DNA of 64,000 nucleotides from Pseudomonas faucium (GTDB taxonomy: Bacteria > Pseudomonadota > Gammaproteobacteria > Pseudomonadales > Pseudomonadaceae), in assembly GCF_021602585.1 (NCBI RefSeq), contig NZ_BQIP01000002.1, positions 372,001 to 436,000 on the forward strand, written 5' to 3'. The notes below the pieces were generated by a model, which ran no database searches, had not been told where the DNA came from, and saw only the letters and a list, made by a program, of their open reading frames with translations. Positions 52,372 through 60,114 of this stretch are shown here, one piece after another. Positions within the stretch are counted from its first letter, which is position 1. Each line of letters starts with the position of its first letter. Made by a program: the position numbers and the translations under genes.

Positions 52372-53193
52372 ATGCCCTTTTCCATCCGAACGGCCGCATT
52401 GACGGTCGGCCTCCTGTCCATTTGCACCACTGCCATGGCCGACCCGGTCAAGGACGCGCGCCTGGAGGGTTCGTTGCAAACGGCGCTTTCCCTGAACCAG
52501 ATGCTCAACCCGTTTCGAATCCAGGTGGCGGTCGAGGGGCCGACGGCGCGCCTGTCGGGCGAGGTGGAGAATGAGGTCGAGCGCCACCTGGCTGAACAGG
52601 TCGCGCTGGCCACCCGTGGCATCGAGCAGGTCGACAACCAGCTGCGGGTCAATGCCCAGCTGGTCGAGCGGCCGCTGGAGTCGCGGGCCTACGCCCAGCG
52701 CTTGAGCGATGCCACCTTGGCTGCGGTGATCCGTGCGCGGCTGCTGTGGAGCCGGATCACCGAAAAGGCGGCCATCGAAGTGCAGAGCAGCGAGGGCGTG
52801 GTGACCTTGCGCGGCAAGGTCGACAGCGCCGAAGCCAAGGAGCTGGCCGGTGTGCTGGCGCGCACCACCGATGGCGTGCACCTGGTCAACAACCTGGTGA
52901 GCCTGGATACCGTGGCCATGGCCAAGGCCCGCGAAACCCCGGTCGATGCCCCCACGGGGCCGCAGCCCAGTGATGGCTGGGTGGTCGACAAGATCCAGAG
53001 CAGCTTCCGTTTCAGCCGCAACCTGGACGGCCTGAACATCAAGGTGGCCAGTGAAGAAGGCATGGTGCGGCTGTCTGGCGAGGTGGTCAGCAGCGAGCAG
53101 AAAACCATCGCGGTGGAAATCGCCCGGCAGATCATCGGCGTGCGCGGTGTGGATGCCGACCTGCTGAAAGTGGCTACCAAGGTCGAGGGTTGA
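52372..53193 (+). CDS. Periplasmic triple-BON-domain protein
   Basis: A 273-residue secreted protein with signal IRTAALTVGLLSICTTAMA and three BON repeats, seen as RIQVAVEGPTARLSGEVENE, AIEVQSSEGVVTLRGKVDS and NIKVASEEGMVRLSGEVVSS. BON domains bind phospholipid surfaces and occur in OsmY and secretins; here all three are in tandem with no other domain, so an OsmY-like envelope-protective role is plausible. AAAGGAG precedes the ATG. A sigma-54 promoter lies just upstream. Confidence 0.9.
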   Translation: MPFSIRTAALTVGLLSICTTAMADPVKDARLEGSLQTALSLNQMLNPFRIQVAVEGPTARLSGEVENEVERHLAEQVALATRGIEQVDNQLRVNAQLVERPLESRAYAQRLSDATLAAVIRARLLWSRITEKAAIEVQSSEGVVTLRGKVDSAEAKELAGVLARTTDGVHLVNNLVSLDTVAMAKARETPVDAPTGPQPSDGWVVDKIQSSFRFSRNLDGLNIKVASEEGMVRLSGEVVSSEQKTIAVEIARQIIGVRGVDADLLKVATKVEG

Positions 53194-53194
53194 A

Positions 53195-53211
53195 TCGTGC
53201 AATTCGCACGA
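53195..53211. promoter_or_regulatory. Possible upstream activator site (inverted repeat)
   Basis: TCGTGC-AATTC-GCACGA, a perfect 6-bp dyad with a 5-bp spacer, followed by a half-site ATCGTGCA at 53224-53231. The centre is about 105 bp before the -24 box of the sigma-54 promoter at 53306, the normal place for an NtrC-type enhancer site. Confidence 0.6.
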
Positions 53212-53305
53212 CGCCAAATCGGTCATCGTGCAGGATACGTCCTCAAGTGCTATGCGGAGATTACGTAACTACATGATTTTAAAGGATTTTATTTGATGTA
53301 AATGG

Positions 53306-53321
53306 CTGGCACGCAGGCTGC
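53306..53321 (+). promoter_or_regulatory. Sigma-54 promoter upstream of small membrane protein cluster
   Basis: TGGCACGCAGGCTGCA matches TGGCACGNNNNTTGCW at every specified position but one. It ends 46 bp before the start codon at 53368. Confidence 0.78.
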
Positions 53322-53367
53322 AATTACCCCTTCAGGTTTGAAGAAAAATTACAGCAGGAGAACCGGC

Positions 53368-53652
53368 ATGAACCGCCAACACGTCAACCGCTCGCAAAAT
53401 GTCGCACTCCCCCTGCGCCAGGTCCTGTTACTTGGGATGGCGATGCTGCTGACCTTGGCCGCCGGCCTCTTCTACTACAGCGTGCAGACCGCCCGGCTGG
53501 CCGATCAGGTCGCCGCGCAGACCGCACTGCTGACCCATATGCAGGCAACACGTGCCAATACCTTGGTGAAGGCAGCCCAACCGCTGCCGACTGCCAATAC
53601 CTCGCCGGCCACCGTTGAAAATGTCGTGCCGCAAGAACGCTGGGTGTTCTGA
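53368..53652 (+). CDS. Small bitopic membrane protein, unknown
   Basis: A 94-residue protein: a basic N-terminus (NRQHVNRSQNVALPLRQ), one membrane helix (VLLLGMAMLLTLAAGLFYY), then a short helix and a flexible periplasmic tail (PLPTANTSPATVENVVPQER). I recognise no family. GGAGAACC precedes the ATG. It lies behind a sigma-54 promoter and 42 bp before the DUF1328 gene; together with the Ivy gene these may form one operon. Confidence 0.75.
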   Translation: MNRQHVNRSQNVALPLRQVLLLGMAMLLTLAAGLFYYSVQTARLADQVAAQTALLTHMQATRANTLVKAAQPLPTANTSPATVENVVPQERWVF

Positions 53653-53856
<204 letters not shown>

Positions 53857-53858
53857 CG

Positions 53859-54329
53859 ATGAGCAGGATGCTACGTACCGCCCTGGCTACCGCCCTGCTG
53901 TTGGGCGCTAGCGCAGGGGCCATGGCGGCCAATGACGGCCAGGTCCGGGTCGACCAGTTGCTCGGCTCGGACCCCGAATACCGGGAAACCTGGCAGCACA
54001 CGATCAAAGGCGAAGAGCGCCTGCCCGAGTGGGTGATCAACCTCACCGGCAGCGCCCAGGAGCAGATGTCGGCAGTCACCGAAGACGGCGACAAGTACCT
54101 GGTCGGCCCGCTCTGCGAGTCCCAGGACAACTGCACCTACAAGCGCCTGATCGTGGCTTTCAGCTGGGACAAGGACGATGCCTACGGGATGCTCGTGGAA
54201 GTGCCCGAAGGCCTGCCCAGCGACAAGTCGCCGACCCGCCACGCCCAGTACCGCTGGCTGGGCAAGCCGGACGATGGCATGAAGGCCATGCTGCAGGAGC
54301 AACTCAAGCGCGATCCGAAGTGGTATTGA
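53859..54329 (+). CDS. ivy: Ivy-family inhibitor of C-type lysozyme
   Basis: A 156-residue periplasmic protein with signal MLRTALATALLLGASAGAMA. The Ivy loop is recognisable as the disulfide-bounded CESQDNC (residues 86-92), equivalent to the CKPHDC loop that plugs the lysozyme active site; its central His is replaced by Gln-Asp here. Other family parts are YLVGPLCES and LIVAFSWDKDDAYGMLVE. It protects murein from lysozyme and perhaps from the cell's own lytic enzymes. It starts 2 bp after the DUF1328 stop. Confidence 0.85.
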   Translation: MSRMLRTALATALLLGASAGAMAANDGQVRVDQLLGSDPEYRETWQHTIKGEERLPEWVINLTGSAQEQMSAVTEDGDKYLVGPLCESQDNCTYKRLIVAFSWDKDDAYGMLVEVPEGLPSDKSPTRHAQYRWLGKPDDGMKAMLQEQLKRDPKWY

Positions 54330-55066
54330 GCGTTACTGACCAGCGGTCGCGCGCTGTCATGTAATAGAAGCGGAACCTTTCTATCGTTCTCGCTTCTATG
54401 ATGCGCCGCCCCGAGGAGGGGCGACACATGACCAAGGGGCCGGGCTGTTCTGATTGTTGCAGGATCGGAGTGGCCTAGGGGTACAGGGAGTGCCTCCAGG
54501 ATTGGGCCGGGTCAGGAAAAGGCAGAATCGGAAGCTTCAGGTCAGGTGCGGGTGATCCCACACTATTGAGGCCTGGCTTCCGAGGCGCCATGTCCATCTT
54601 TCCATCCTCCTTTCAGGAATTTGCTGTCAGGACACATTTTGTCTTGACCGTACATCAATTTTTTTTCGTCCAATCGAGTGGCCGCGCAAGCGGCATTTAC
54701 GCCATTCGGATTGTCGAACAAGCCATCTCTGCCACCCTTTCTGCCCTGCCATATATGCCTAAAAATGGCGCTTTGGCCCTGTTCGGGAATCCGAACGTTA
54801 TAAATCAAGGGCTTGCGAGTGCCTCATTTTGACGCAGATCAGTATGCATAATCGGTATGGGGTATACGCTTCCGGCATTAGATTTCATCCTTTCCCATCG
54901 CAATAGTTGCCGCCTTTTCGCTGGCCCGAGCGCTCAGTCGCTCGCTCGCGGTATCCCTACATGGGGTCTCCGGACGGAAGCTGCATGCTGCCCGTGACGT
55001 TGCCAACGGCTCTGTTACGCGCTTTTCCGGTCGGTGCCCGTGACCACTAGAACAAAGGGTAAAGAC
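54330..55066. other. 737-bp gap between ivy and gltP
   Basis: No convincing gene: the two overlapping small reading frames here (54563-54808 minus, 54566-54832 plus) have no ribosome site or recognisable sequence. It holds an AlgU-like motif (GAACCT 54373-54378, 16 bp, TCTAT 54395-54399), a TAGAAGCG/CGCTTCTA hairpin at 54365-54398, a CGCCCC-GAGGA-GGGGCG-type hairpin near 54405-54425, and an operator-like dyad at 54626-54648. The base composition is more AT-rich than the neighbours. Confidence 0.6.
54626..54648. promoter_or_regulatory. Operator-like dyad upstream of gltP
   Basis: GTCAGGACA-CATTT-TGTCTTGAC: 9-bp arms matching at eight positions, 5-bp spacer. It is 420 bp before gltP and is followed by a T-rich stretch. 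The binding protein is unknown. Confidence 0.5.
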
Positions 55067-56395
55067 ATGAAGAAGGCAAAACTGAGCCTCGCCTGGCAGA
55101 TCGTCATCGGTCTGGTCCTGGGCGTTGCAATCGGCGCGCTGCTGAACCACTTCAGTGCGGAAAAGGCATGGTGGATCAGCAACGTTCTCCAGCCTGCCGG
55201 TGACATCTTCATTCGCCTGATCAAGATGATCGTCGTCCCGATCGTGATTTCGTCGCTGATCGTGGGCATCGCCGGGGTTGGCGACGCGAAGAAACTGGGC
55301 AGTATCGGCCTGAAGACCATCATCTACTTCGAGGTGGTGACCACCATCGCCATCGTCGTCGGCCTGGTGTTGGCCAACGTGTTCCACCCAGGTGCCGGCA
55401 TCGACATGAGCACCCTGGGCACCGTGGACATCTCCAAGTACCAGGCCACCGCGGCCGAGGTGCAGCATGAGCATGCGTTCATCGAGACCCTGCTCAACCT
55501 GATCCCGTCGAACATCTTCGCGGCGCTGATGCGTGGCGAAATGCTGCCGATCATCTTCTTCTCGGTGCTGTTCGGCCTGGGCCTCTCCAGCCTGCAGGCA
55601 GACCTGCGCGAGCCGCTGGTACGTACCTTCCAGGGCGTGTCGGAGACCATGTTCAAGGTCACCCACATGATCATGAACTACGCCCCGATCGGCGTGTTCG
55701 CCCTGATCGCCGTGACGGTCGCCAACTTCGGCTTCAGCTCGCTGCTGCCGCTGGCCAAGCTGGTGCTGCTGGTATACTTCGCCATCGCCTTCTTCGCCTT
55801 CATGGTGCTGGGCCTGGTGGCGCGCCTGTTCGGCTTCTCGGTGATCAAGATCATGCGCATCATGAAAGATGAGCTGATCCTCGCCTACTCCACCTCCAGC
55901 TCCGAAACCGTGCTGCCGCGCGTGATCGAGAAGATGGAGAAGTACGGTGCGCCGAAGTCGATCTGCTCGTTCGTGGTACCGACCGGCTACTCGTTCAACC
56001 TCGACGGTTCGACCCTGTACCAGAGCATCGCGGCCATCTTCATCGCCCAGCTCTACGGCATCGACCTGTCCTGGAGCCAGCAGCTGCTGCTGGTGCTGAC
56101 CCTGATGGTCACCTCCAAAGGCATCGCCGGCGTGCCGGGCGTGTCCTTCGTGGTACTGCTGGCCACCCTGGGCAGCGTGGGCATCCCGCTGGAAGGCCTG
56201 GCCTTCATTGCCGGTGTCGACCGCATCATGGACATGGCGCGTACCGCTTTGAACGTGATCGGCAACGCCCTGGCGGCCCTGGTGATCGCCCGTTGGGAAG
56301 GCATGTACGACGCGGCCAAGGGCGAGCAGTACTATGCCTCGCTGATGGCCGACAAGCAGGAAACTGCAGCGGTAGGCGAGCACGCCAAGCGCTGA
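55067..56395 (+). CDS. gltP: Glutamate/aspartate:proton symporter GltP
   Basis: A 442-residue DAACS-family transporter with eight helices and two re-entrant loops. Marks are the serine-rich hairpin AYSTSSSETVLP, the substrate motif GYSFNLDGSTLYQS and the second hairpin SKGIAGVPGVSFVVLLAT. The N-terminal AWQIVIGLVLGVAIGALLNH is typical of GltP. AAGGG lies 7 bp before the ATG. A terminator follows. Confidence 0.94.
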   Translation: MKKAKLSLAWQIVIGLVLGVAIGALLNHFSAEKAWWISNVLQPAGDIFIRLIKMIVVPIVISSLIVGIAGVGDAKKLGSIGLKTIIYFEVVTTIAIVVGLVLANVFHPGAGIDMSTLGTVDISKYQATAAEVQHEHAFIETLLNLIPSNIFAALMRGEMLPIIFFSVLFGLGLSSLQADLREPLVRTFQGVSETMFKVTHMIMNYAPIGVFALIAVTVANFGFSSLLPLAKLVLLVYFAIAFFAFMVLGLVARLFGFSVIKIMRIMKDELILAYSTSSSETVLPRVIEKMEKYGAPKSICSFVVPTGYSFNLDGSTLYQSIAAIFIAQLYGIDLSWSQQLLLVLTLMVTSKGIAGVPGVSFVVLLATLGSVGIPLEGLAFIAGVDRIMDMARTALNVIGNALAALVIARWEGMYDAAKGEQYYASLMADKQETAAVGEHAKR

Positions 56396-56415
56396 GCCTG
56401 ACGTATTGAACGAAG

Positions 56416-56439
56416 AGCCCCGACCTGTCGGGGCTTTTT
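56416..56439 (+). terminator. Rho-independent terminator after gltP
   Basis: AGCCCCGAC-CT-GTCGGGGCT followed by TTTTG; strong stem placed 21 bp after the gltP stop. Confidence 0.9.
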
Positions 56440-56468
56440 GTTTTCGGCTGAAGCCCAGCGCTATACCT

Positions 56469-56491
56469 GTGGGAGCCGGCTTGCCGGCGAT
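56469..56491. repeat. Single REP element (family 1)
   Basis: One unpaired 23-bp unit GTGGGAGCCGGCTTGCCGGC plus GAT between the gltP terminator and the SpmAB-like gene; all other family-1 copies here are inverted pairs. Confidence 0.9.
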
Positions 56492-56549
56492 GAGGCCGGT
56501 ACAGCCCAAACCAGTTATCATTCGAGCATTTTTCAGGGGGATCACACGG

Positions 56550-57779
56550 ATGCTAAACGGCCTTTGGCTCGGCTTTTTCCTGGTGGCGGCCGTCTCCGCC
56601 CTGGCCCAATGGCTGGTCGGCGGCAACGCCGGCATCTTCGCCGCGATGGTCGAGAGCATCTTCGCCATGGCCAAGCTGTCGGTGGAGGTGATGGTCCTGC
56701 TGTTCGGCACCCTGACCCTGTGGCTGGGCTTTCTGAAGATCGCCGAACAGGCCGGCATCGTCGAATGGCTGGCCAAGGTGCTCGGCCCGCTGTTCGCCCG
56801 GCTGATGCCCGAGGTGCCGCCCGGCCACCCGGCCCTGGGCCTGATCACCATGAACTTCGCCGCCAACGGCCTGGGCCTGGACAACGCCGCCACGCCGATT
56901 GGCCTCAAGGCCATGCGTGCCCTGCAGGAGCTCAACCCCAGCAGCACCACGGCAAGCAACGCGCAGATCCTGTTCCTGGTGCTCAACGCCTCGTCGCTGA
57001 CCCTGCTGCCGGTGACCATCTTCATGTACCGGGCGCAGCAAGGCGCCACCGACCCCACCCTGGTGTTCCTGCCCATCCTGCTGGCCACCAGCGTGTCGAC
57101 CCTGGTCGGCCTGCTGTCGGTGGCGGTGATGCAGCGCCTGCGCCTGTGGGACCCGGTGGTGCTCGCCTACATGATCCCGGGCGCGCTGCTGCTGGGCGGT
57201 TTCATGGCTTTTCTCGGCACCCTGTCGGCGGCGGCGCTGGCCAGCCTGTCGTCGATCCTCGGCAACCTCACGCTGTTCGGTGTGATCGTGCTGTTCCTGG
57301 TGATCGGCGCGCTGAAACGGGTGAAGGTCTACGAAGCGTTCGTGGACGGCGCCAAGGAAGGCTTCGACGTGGCCAAGAGCCTGTTGCCCTACCTGGTGGC
57401 GATGCTGGTGGCGGTGGGCGTGCTGCGTGCCTCCGGGGCGCTGGAGCTGCTGCTGGACGGCATTCGCCACGCGGTCAACTGGCTAGGCATGGACACCCGT
57501 TTCGTCGAAGGCCTGCCGACGGCGCTGGTCAAGCCGTTCTCCGGCAGCGCCGCCCGGGCGATGCTGATCGAGACCATGCAGACCCACGGTGTCGACAGCT
57601 TCCCGGCGCTGGTGGCAGCGACCATCCAGGGCAGTACCGAAACCACCTTCTACGTGCTGGCGGTGTACTTCGGCGCGGTGGGCATCCAGCGGGTGCGCCA
57701 CGCCGTGGGCTGCGCCTTGCTGGCCGAGCTGTCGGGCGTGATCGCGGCCATCTGCATCTGCTACTGGTTCTTCGCCTGA
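56550..57779 (+). CDS. SpmA-SpmB-like double nucleoside-recognition (Gate) membrane protein
   Basis: A 409-residue membrane protein with about ten helices. It joins an SpmA-like half (LNGLWLGFFLVAAVSALAQ, TMNFAANGLGLDNAATPIGL) to an SpmB-like half (LLPYLVAMLVAVGVLRASGA, SFPALVAATIQGSTETTFYV). These halves are separate genes in sporulating Firmicutes, but the organism does not sporulate. The Gate domain suggests transport; substrate unknown. AGGGGG precedes ATG 56550. It overlaps the convergent lipoprotein gene by 19 bp. Confidence 0.9.
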   Translation: MLNGLWLGFFLVAAVSALAQWLVGGNAGIFAAMVESIFAMAKLSVEVMVLLFGTLTLWLGFLKIAEQAGIVEWLAKVLGPLFARLMPEVPPGHPALGLITMNFAANGLGLDNAATPIGLKAMRALQELNPSSTTASNAQILFLVLNASSLTLLPVTIFMYRAQQGATDPTLVFLPILLATSVSTLVGLLSVAVMQRLRLWDPVVLAYMIPGALLLGGFMAFLGTLSAAALASLSSILGNLTLFGVIVLFLVIGALKRVKVYEAFVDGAKEGFDVAKSLLPYLVAMLVAVGVLRASGALELLLDGIRHAVNWLGMDTRFVEGLPTALVKPFSGSAARAMLIETMQTHGVDSFPALVAATIQGSTETTFYVLAVYFGAVGIQRVRHAVGCALLAELSGVIAAICICYWFFA

Positions 57780-58384
57780 GCCTGGGTTCCCTGGGCCACG
57801 GTCCAGTCGATGACCTGCCCGGCCAGCCTGTCGCTGGCCGCCCCAAAGCCCGCCACCACCGCGGCCACCTGGCGGTCGGCCAGCGGCTGGTGCACTTCGA
57901 AGCGCTTGCTGGCGAGAATGCGCTGGCTGCGCCCCTGGACCAGGCGCGCGTCATAGCGGACCACCACTTCCACCGCGCCGCCTGAGCGGTACTCGCTCTG
58001 GAACGCCTGCAGCTCGCCCACCAGTTCGTAGTCGGCCTGCAGGTTGCTGTCGTCGGCGCTCAGGCGCTGCACCCGGCCATCGCGCTGGAACCCATCGAGC
58101 AGGCGGTTGCGCACCAGCAAGGGCACCGGGTCGCTCCAGCGCGCGCCTTTGTAGTTGCTGATCACGTCACCCTCGGGCACCACCGCGATGCGCGGGCCGC
58201 TCAGTGCTTCGCTGGCCAGCGGCTTGTTCAGGCGCAGCGACCAGTCCAACGGCGCTGCGTTGCGGCTGGCCTGGTTGACCGGCAGCCGGTACATGTCCAC
58301 CGGCGCCGGCTGCGGCAGGATCGAGCAGGCGGCGGCCAGGCTCAGGGTGGCCGCCAGGGCCAGCAGGCGCAGCGACGGATTCAT
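57761..58384 (-). CDS. ABC-type transport auxiliary lipoprotein (DUF330/PqiC-like)
   Basis: A 207-residue lipoprotein, signal LLALAATLSLAAACS, with the DUF330 pattern DMYRLPV, PRIAVVPEGDVISNYKGARW, LLVRNRLLDGFQRDGRVQRL and YDARLVQGRSQRILASKRFE. It is the outer-membrane partner of MCE lipid transporters. Start overlaps the MCE stop (ATGA). It is the last gene of a four-gene coupled operon. Confidence 0.92.
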   Translation of the reverse strand: MNPSLRLLALAATLSLAAACSILPQPAPVDMYRLPVNQASRNAAPLDWSLRLNKPLASEALSGPRIAVVPEGDVISNYKGARWSDPVPLLVRNRLLDGFQRDGRVQRLSADDSNLQADYELVGELQAFQSEYRSGGAVEVVVRYDARLVQGRSQRILASKRFEVHQPLADRQVAAVVAGFGAASDRLAGQVIDWTVAQGTQAQAKNQ

Positions 58385-59319
58385 GGCTGGAACTCCTTGT
58401 TGTTGTCGCGGCCGAGCAGGTAGCCGCTCGGGTCGGCCTCCAGGCGCCGGGAAATGCCCTTGAGCGAATTGAGTGTCTCGCGCAGCTCGCGGATGGCGGG
58501 GGTCAGCTGGTTCAGCCCTTGCGCGCCGTCGTCGATCGACTGGCGGTTGTCCTGCAGCAGGCTGTTGATGGTTGCCGTGCTTTGCGCCAGTGACTGCATG
58601 GCCTGCTCGGCGCTGCCGATGGCCTGCTTGCCCTCGTTGCCGAGCAGGCCGTTGGCGTTGCGCATCAGTGCCTGGGTTTCGGCCAGGGTGGCATTGGCCT
58701 GCTTGCCGACCTGGGCCAGTTGCTCGATGGCCGCGCCAATGCCGCCCTTCTGGTTGGCGAAGGCGCCGGTGGTTTGCTCGAGGTTGGCCAGGGTGTTGCT
58801 CAGGCGCTCGATATTGCGCTCGGAGAACATCAGGTTGGCGTTGTGCAGCAGCAGGTTGATGTTGGTCACCAGGTCGCTGCTGTCATTGAGCAGGCGCGAG
58901 ATCGGCGAGGGCGAGGCGACGATCACCGGCAGGTGCCCATCCTTGCTCTTGAGCTCCGGGCTTTGCGGGGTGCCGCCGCTGAGCTGGATGAACGAGTTGC
59001 CGGTAACCCCGGCCAGGGTCAGCTTGGCCTGGGTATCTTCCTTCACCGGGGTGTCGCCGCTCAGGCGCACACGCGCCAGCACCCGGCGCGGGTCCTTGGG
59101 GTCCAGGCGCAGGCTGGTCACATCGCCCACCTTGATGCCGTTGTACTGCACCGGGCTGCCGCGCGACAGGCCGGAGACGGCCTCGTTGAAGACCACTTCG
59201 TAGTCCTTGAAGGCGTCGTCGACACTGGACTTGGTCAGCCACAGGCCGAACAGCATGGCACCGACCACCACCACCACGGTGACCAGGCCGATGAGAACGT
59301 GATGAGCTCGGGTTTCCAT
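58381..59319 (-). CDS. MCE/MlaD-family lipid-binding protein
   Basis: A 312-residue protein with one N-terminal helix (VLIGLVTVVVVVGAMLFGLWL), a single MCE domain (about 38-120; VVFNEAVSGLSRGSPVQYNG, GVTGNSFIQLSGGTP) and a long helical C-terminal region (130-290; LSNTLANLEQTTGAFANQK), which may form a hexameric needle across the periplasm as in PqiB/YebT or MlaD. It is anchored in the inner membrane and works with the ATPase and permease upstream. Confidence 0.93.
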   Translation of the reverse strand: METRAHHVLIGLVTVVVVVGAMLFGLWLTKSSVDDAFKDYEVVFNEAVSGLSRGSPVQYNGIKVGDVTSLRLDPKDPRRVLARVRLSGDTPVKEDTQAKLTLAGVTGNSFIQLSGGTPQSPELKSKDGHLPVIVASPSPISRLLNDSSDLVTNINLLLHNANLMFSERNIERLSNTLANLEQTTGAFANQKGGIGAAIEQLAQVGKQANATLAETQALMRNANGLLGNEGKQAIGSAEQAMQSLAQSTATINSLLQDNRQSIDDGAQGLNQLTPAIRELRETLNSLKGISRRLEADPSGYLLGRDNNKEFQP

Positions 59320-59322
59320 CGT

Positions 59323-60114
59323 TCAGCGCTCCTGCCCGGCGCTGGCGGCGGCCTGTTCGGCAGCGCGCCCGCGTGGGCCGTGAAAGTATTCGTGAATCCA
59401 CGGGTCGTTGGTTTGCTCGACCTCGGCCAAGGGGCCGGCGACCAGCACTTTTTTCTGCGACAGCACGGCGACGCGGTCGGTGATGGTGTAGAGGGTGTCC
59501 AGGTCGTGGGTGATGAGGAACACGCTCAGGCCCAGGGCGTCGCGCAAGGTCAGGATCAACTGGTCGAAAGCGGCGGCGCCGATCGGGTCGAGGCCGGCGG
59601 TAGGTTCGTCGAGGAACAGGATGTCCGGGTCCAGGGCCAGCGCCCGGGCCAGTGCGGCGCGCTTGATCATGCCGCCGGAAAGCGACGACGGGTACTTGTC
59701 GGCAGCCGACAGCGGCAGGCCGGCCAGGGCCAGCTTGACCCCGGCCAGGTGCTCGGCATCGTCGCGCGACAACCCGGCATGCTCGATCAGCGGCAGGGCC
59801 ACGTTCTCGGTGACGGTCAGCGAGGAGAACAGCGCGCCCTTCTGAAACAGCACGCCAAAGCGCCGCTCGACCAGCGAACGTTGCTCCTCGCCCAGGCTCG
59901 CCAGGTCTTCGCCGAACACCTTGATCAGCCCCTCGTTGGGCCGGCGCAGGCCGATGATGCTGCGTAGCAGCACCGACTTGCCGCTGCCCGAGCCACCGAC
60001 CACGGCGAGGATTTCGCCACGGTACAGGTCCAGGTCCAGGTGCTCGTGCACGACCTGGCTGCCGAAGCGGTTGCAGATGCCACGCGCCTCGATCACCGCT
60101 TGTTGGCCCGTCAC
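59323..60114 (-). CDS. MlaF-like ABC transporter ATPase
   Basis: A 263-residue ATPase: Walker A GGSGSGKSV, signature LSGGMIKRAALARAL (the MKRA-type signature of Mla/Ttg2 ATPases), Walker B ILFLDEPTAGLDP, H-loop ITHDLDTL. The GTG start at 60114 overlaps the permease stop (GTGA). The stretch upstream in this frame is antisense-like readthrough of the permease gene. Confidence 0.93.
   Translation of the reverse strand: MTGQQAVIEARGICNRFGSQVVHEHLDLDLYRGEILAVVGGSGSGKSVLLRSIIGLRRPNEGLIKVFGEDLASLGEEQRSLVERRFGVLFQKGALFSSLTVTENVALPLIEHAGLSRDDAEHLAGVKLALAGLPLSAADKYPSSLSGGMIKRAALARALALDPDILFLDEPTAGLDPIGAAAFDQLILTLRDALGLSVFLITHDLDTLYTITDRVAVLSQKKVLVAGPLAEVEQTNDPWIHEYFHGPRGRAAEQAAASAGQER

Noticed and set aside
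54563-54832. Two small overlapping frames (81 and 88 codons) in the ivy-gltP gap
   Set aside because: No ribosome site, no signal or domain, and they mirror each other on opposite strands.
54878-57088. 736-codon open frame on the minus strand
   Set aside because: It is antisense to gltP and the SpmAB-like gene, both clearly real; the frame is long only because GC-rich third positions suppress stops.
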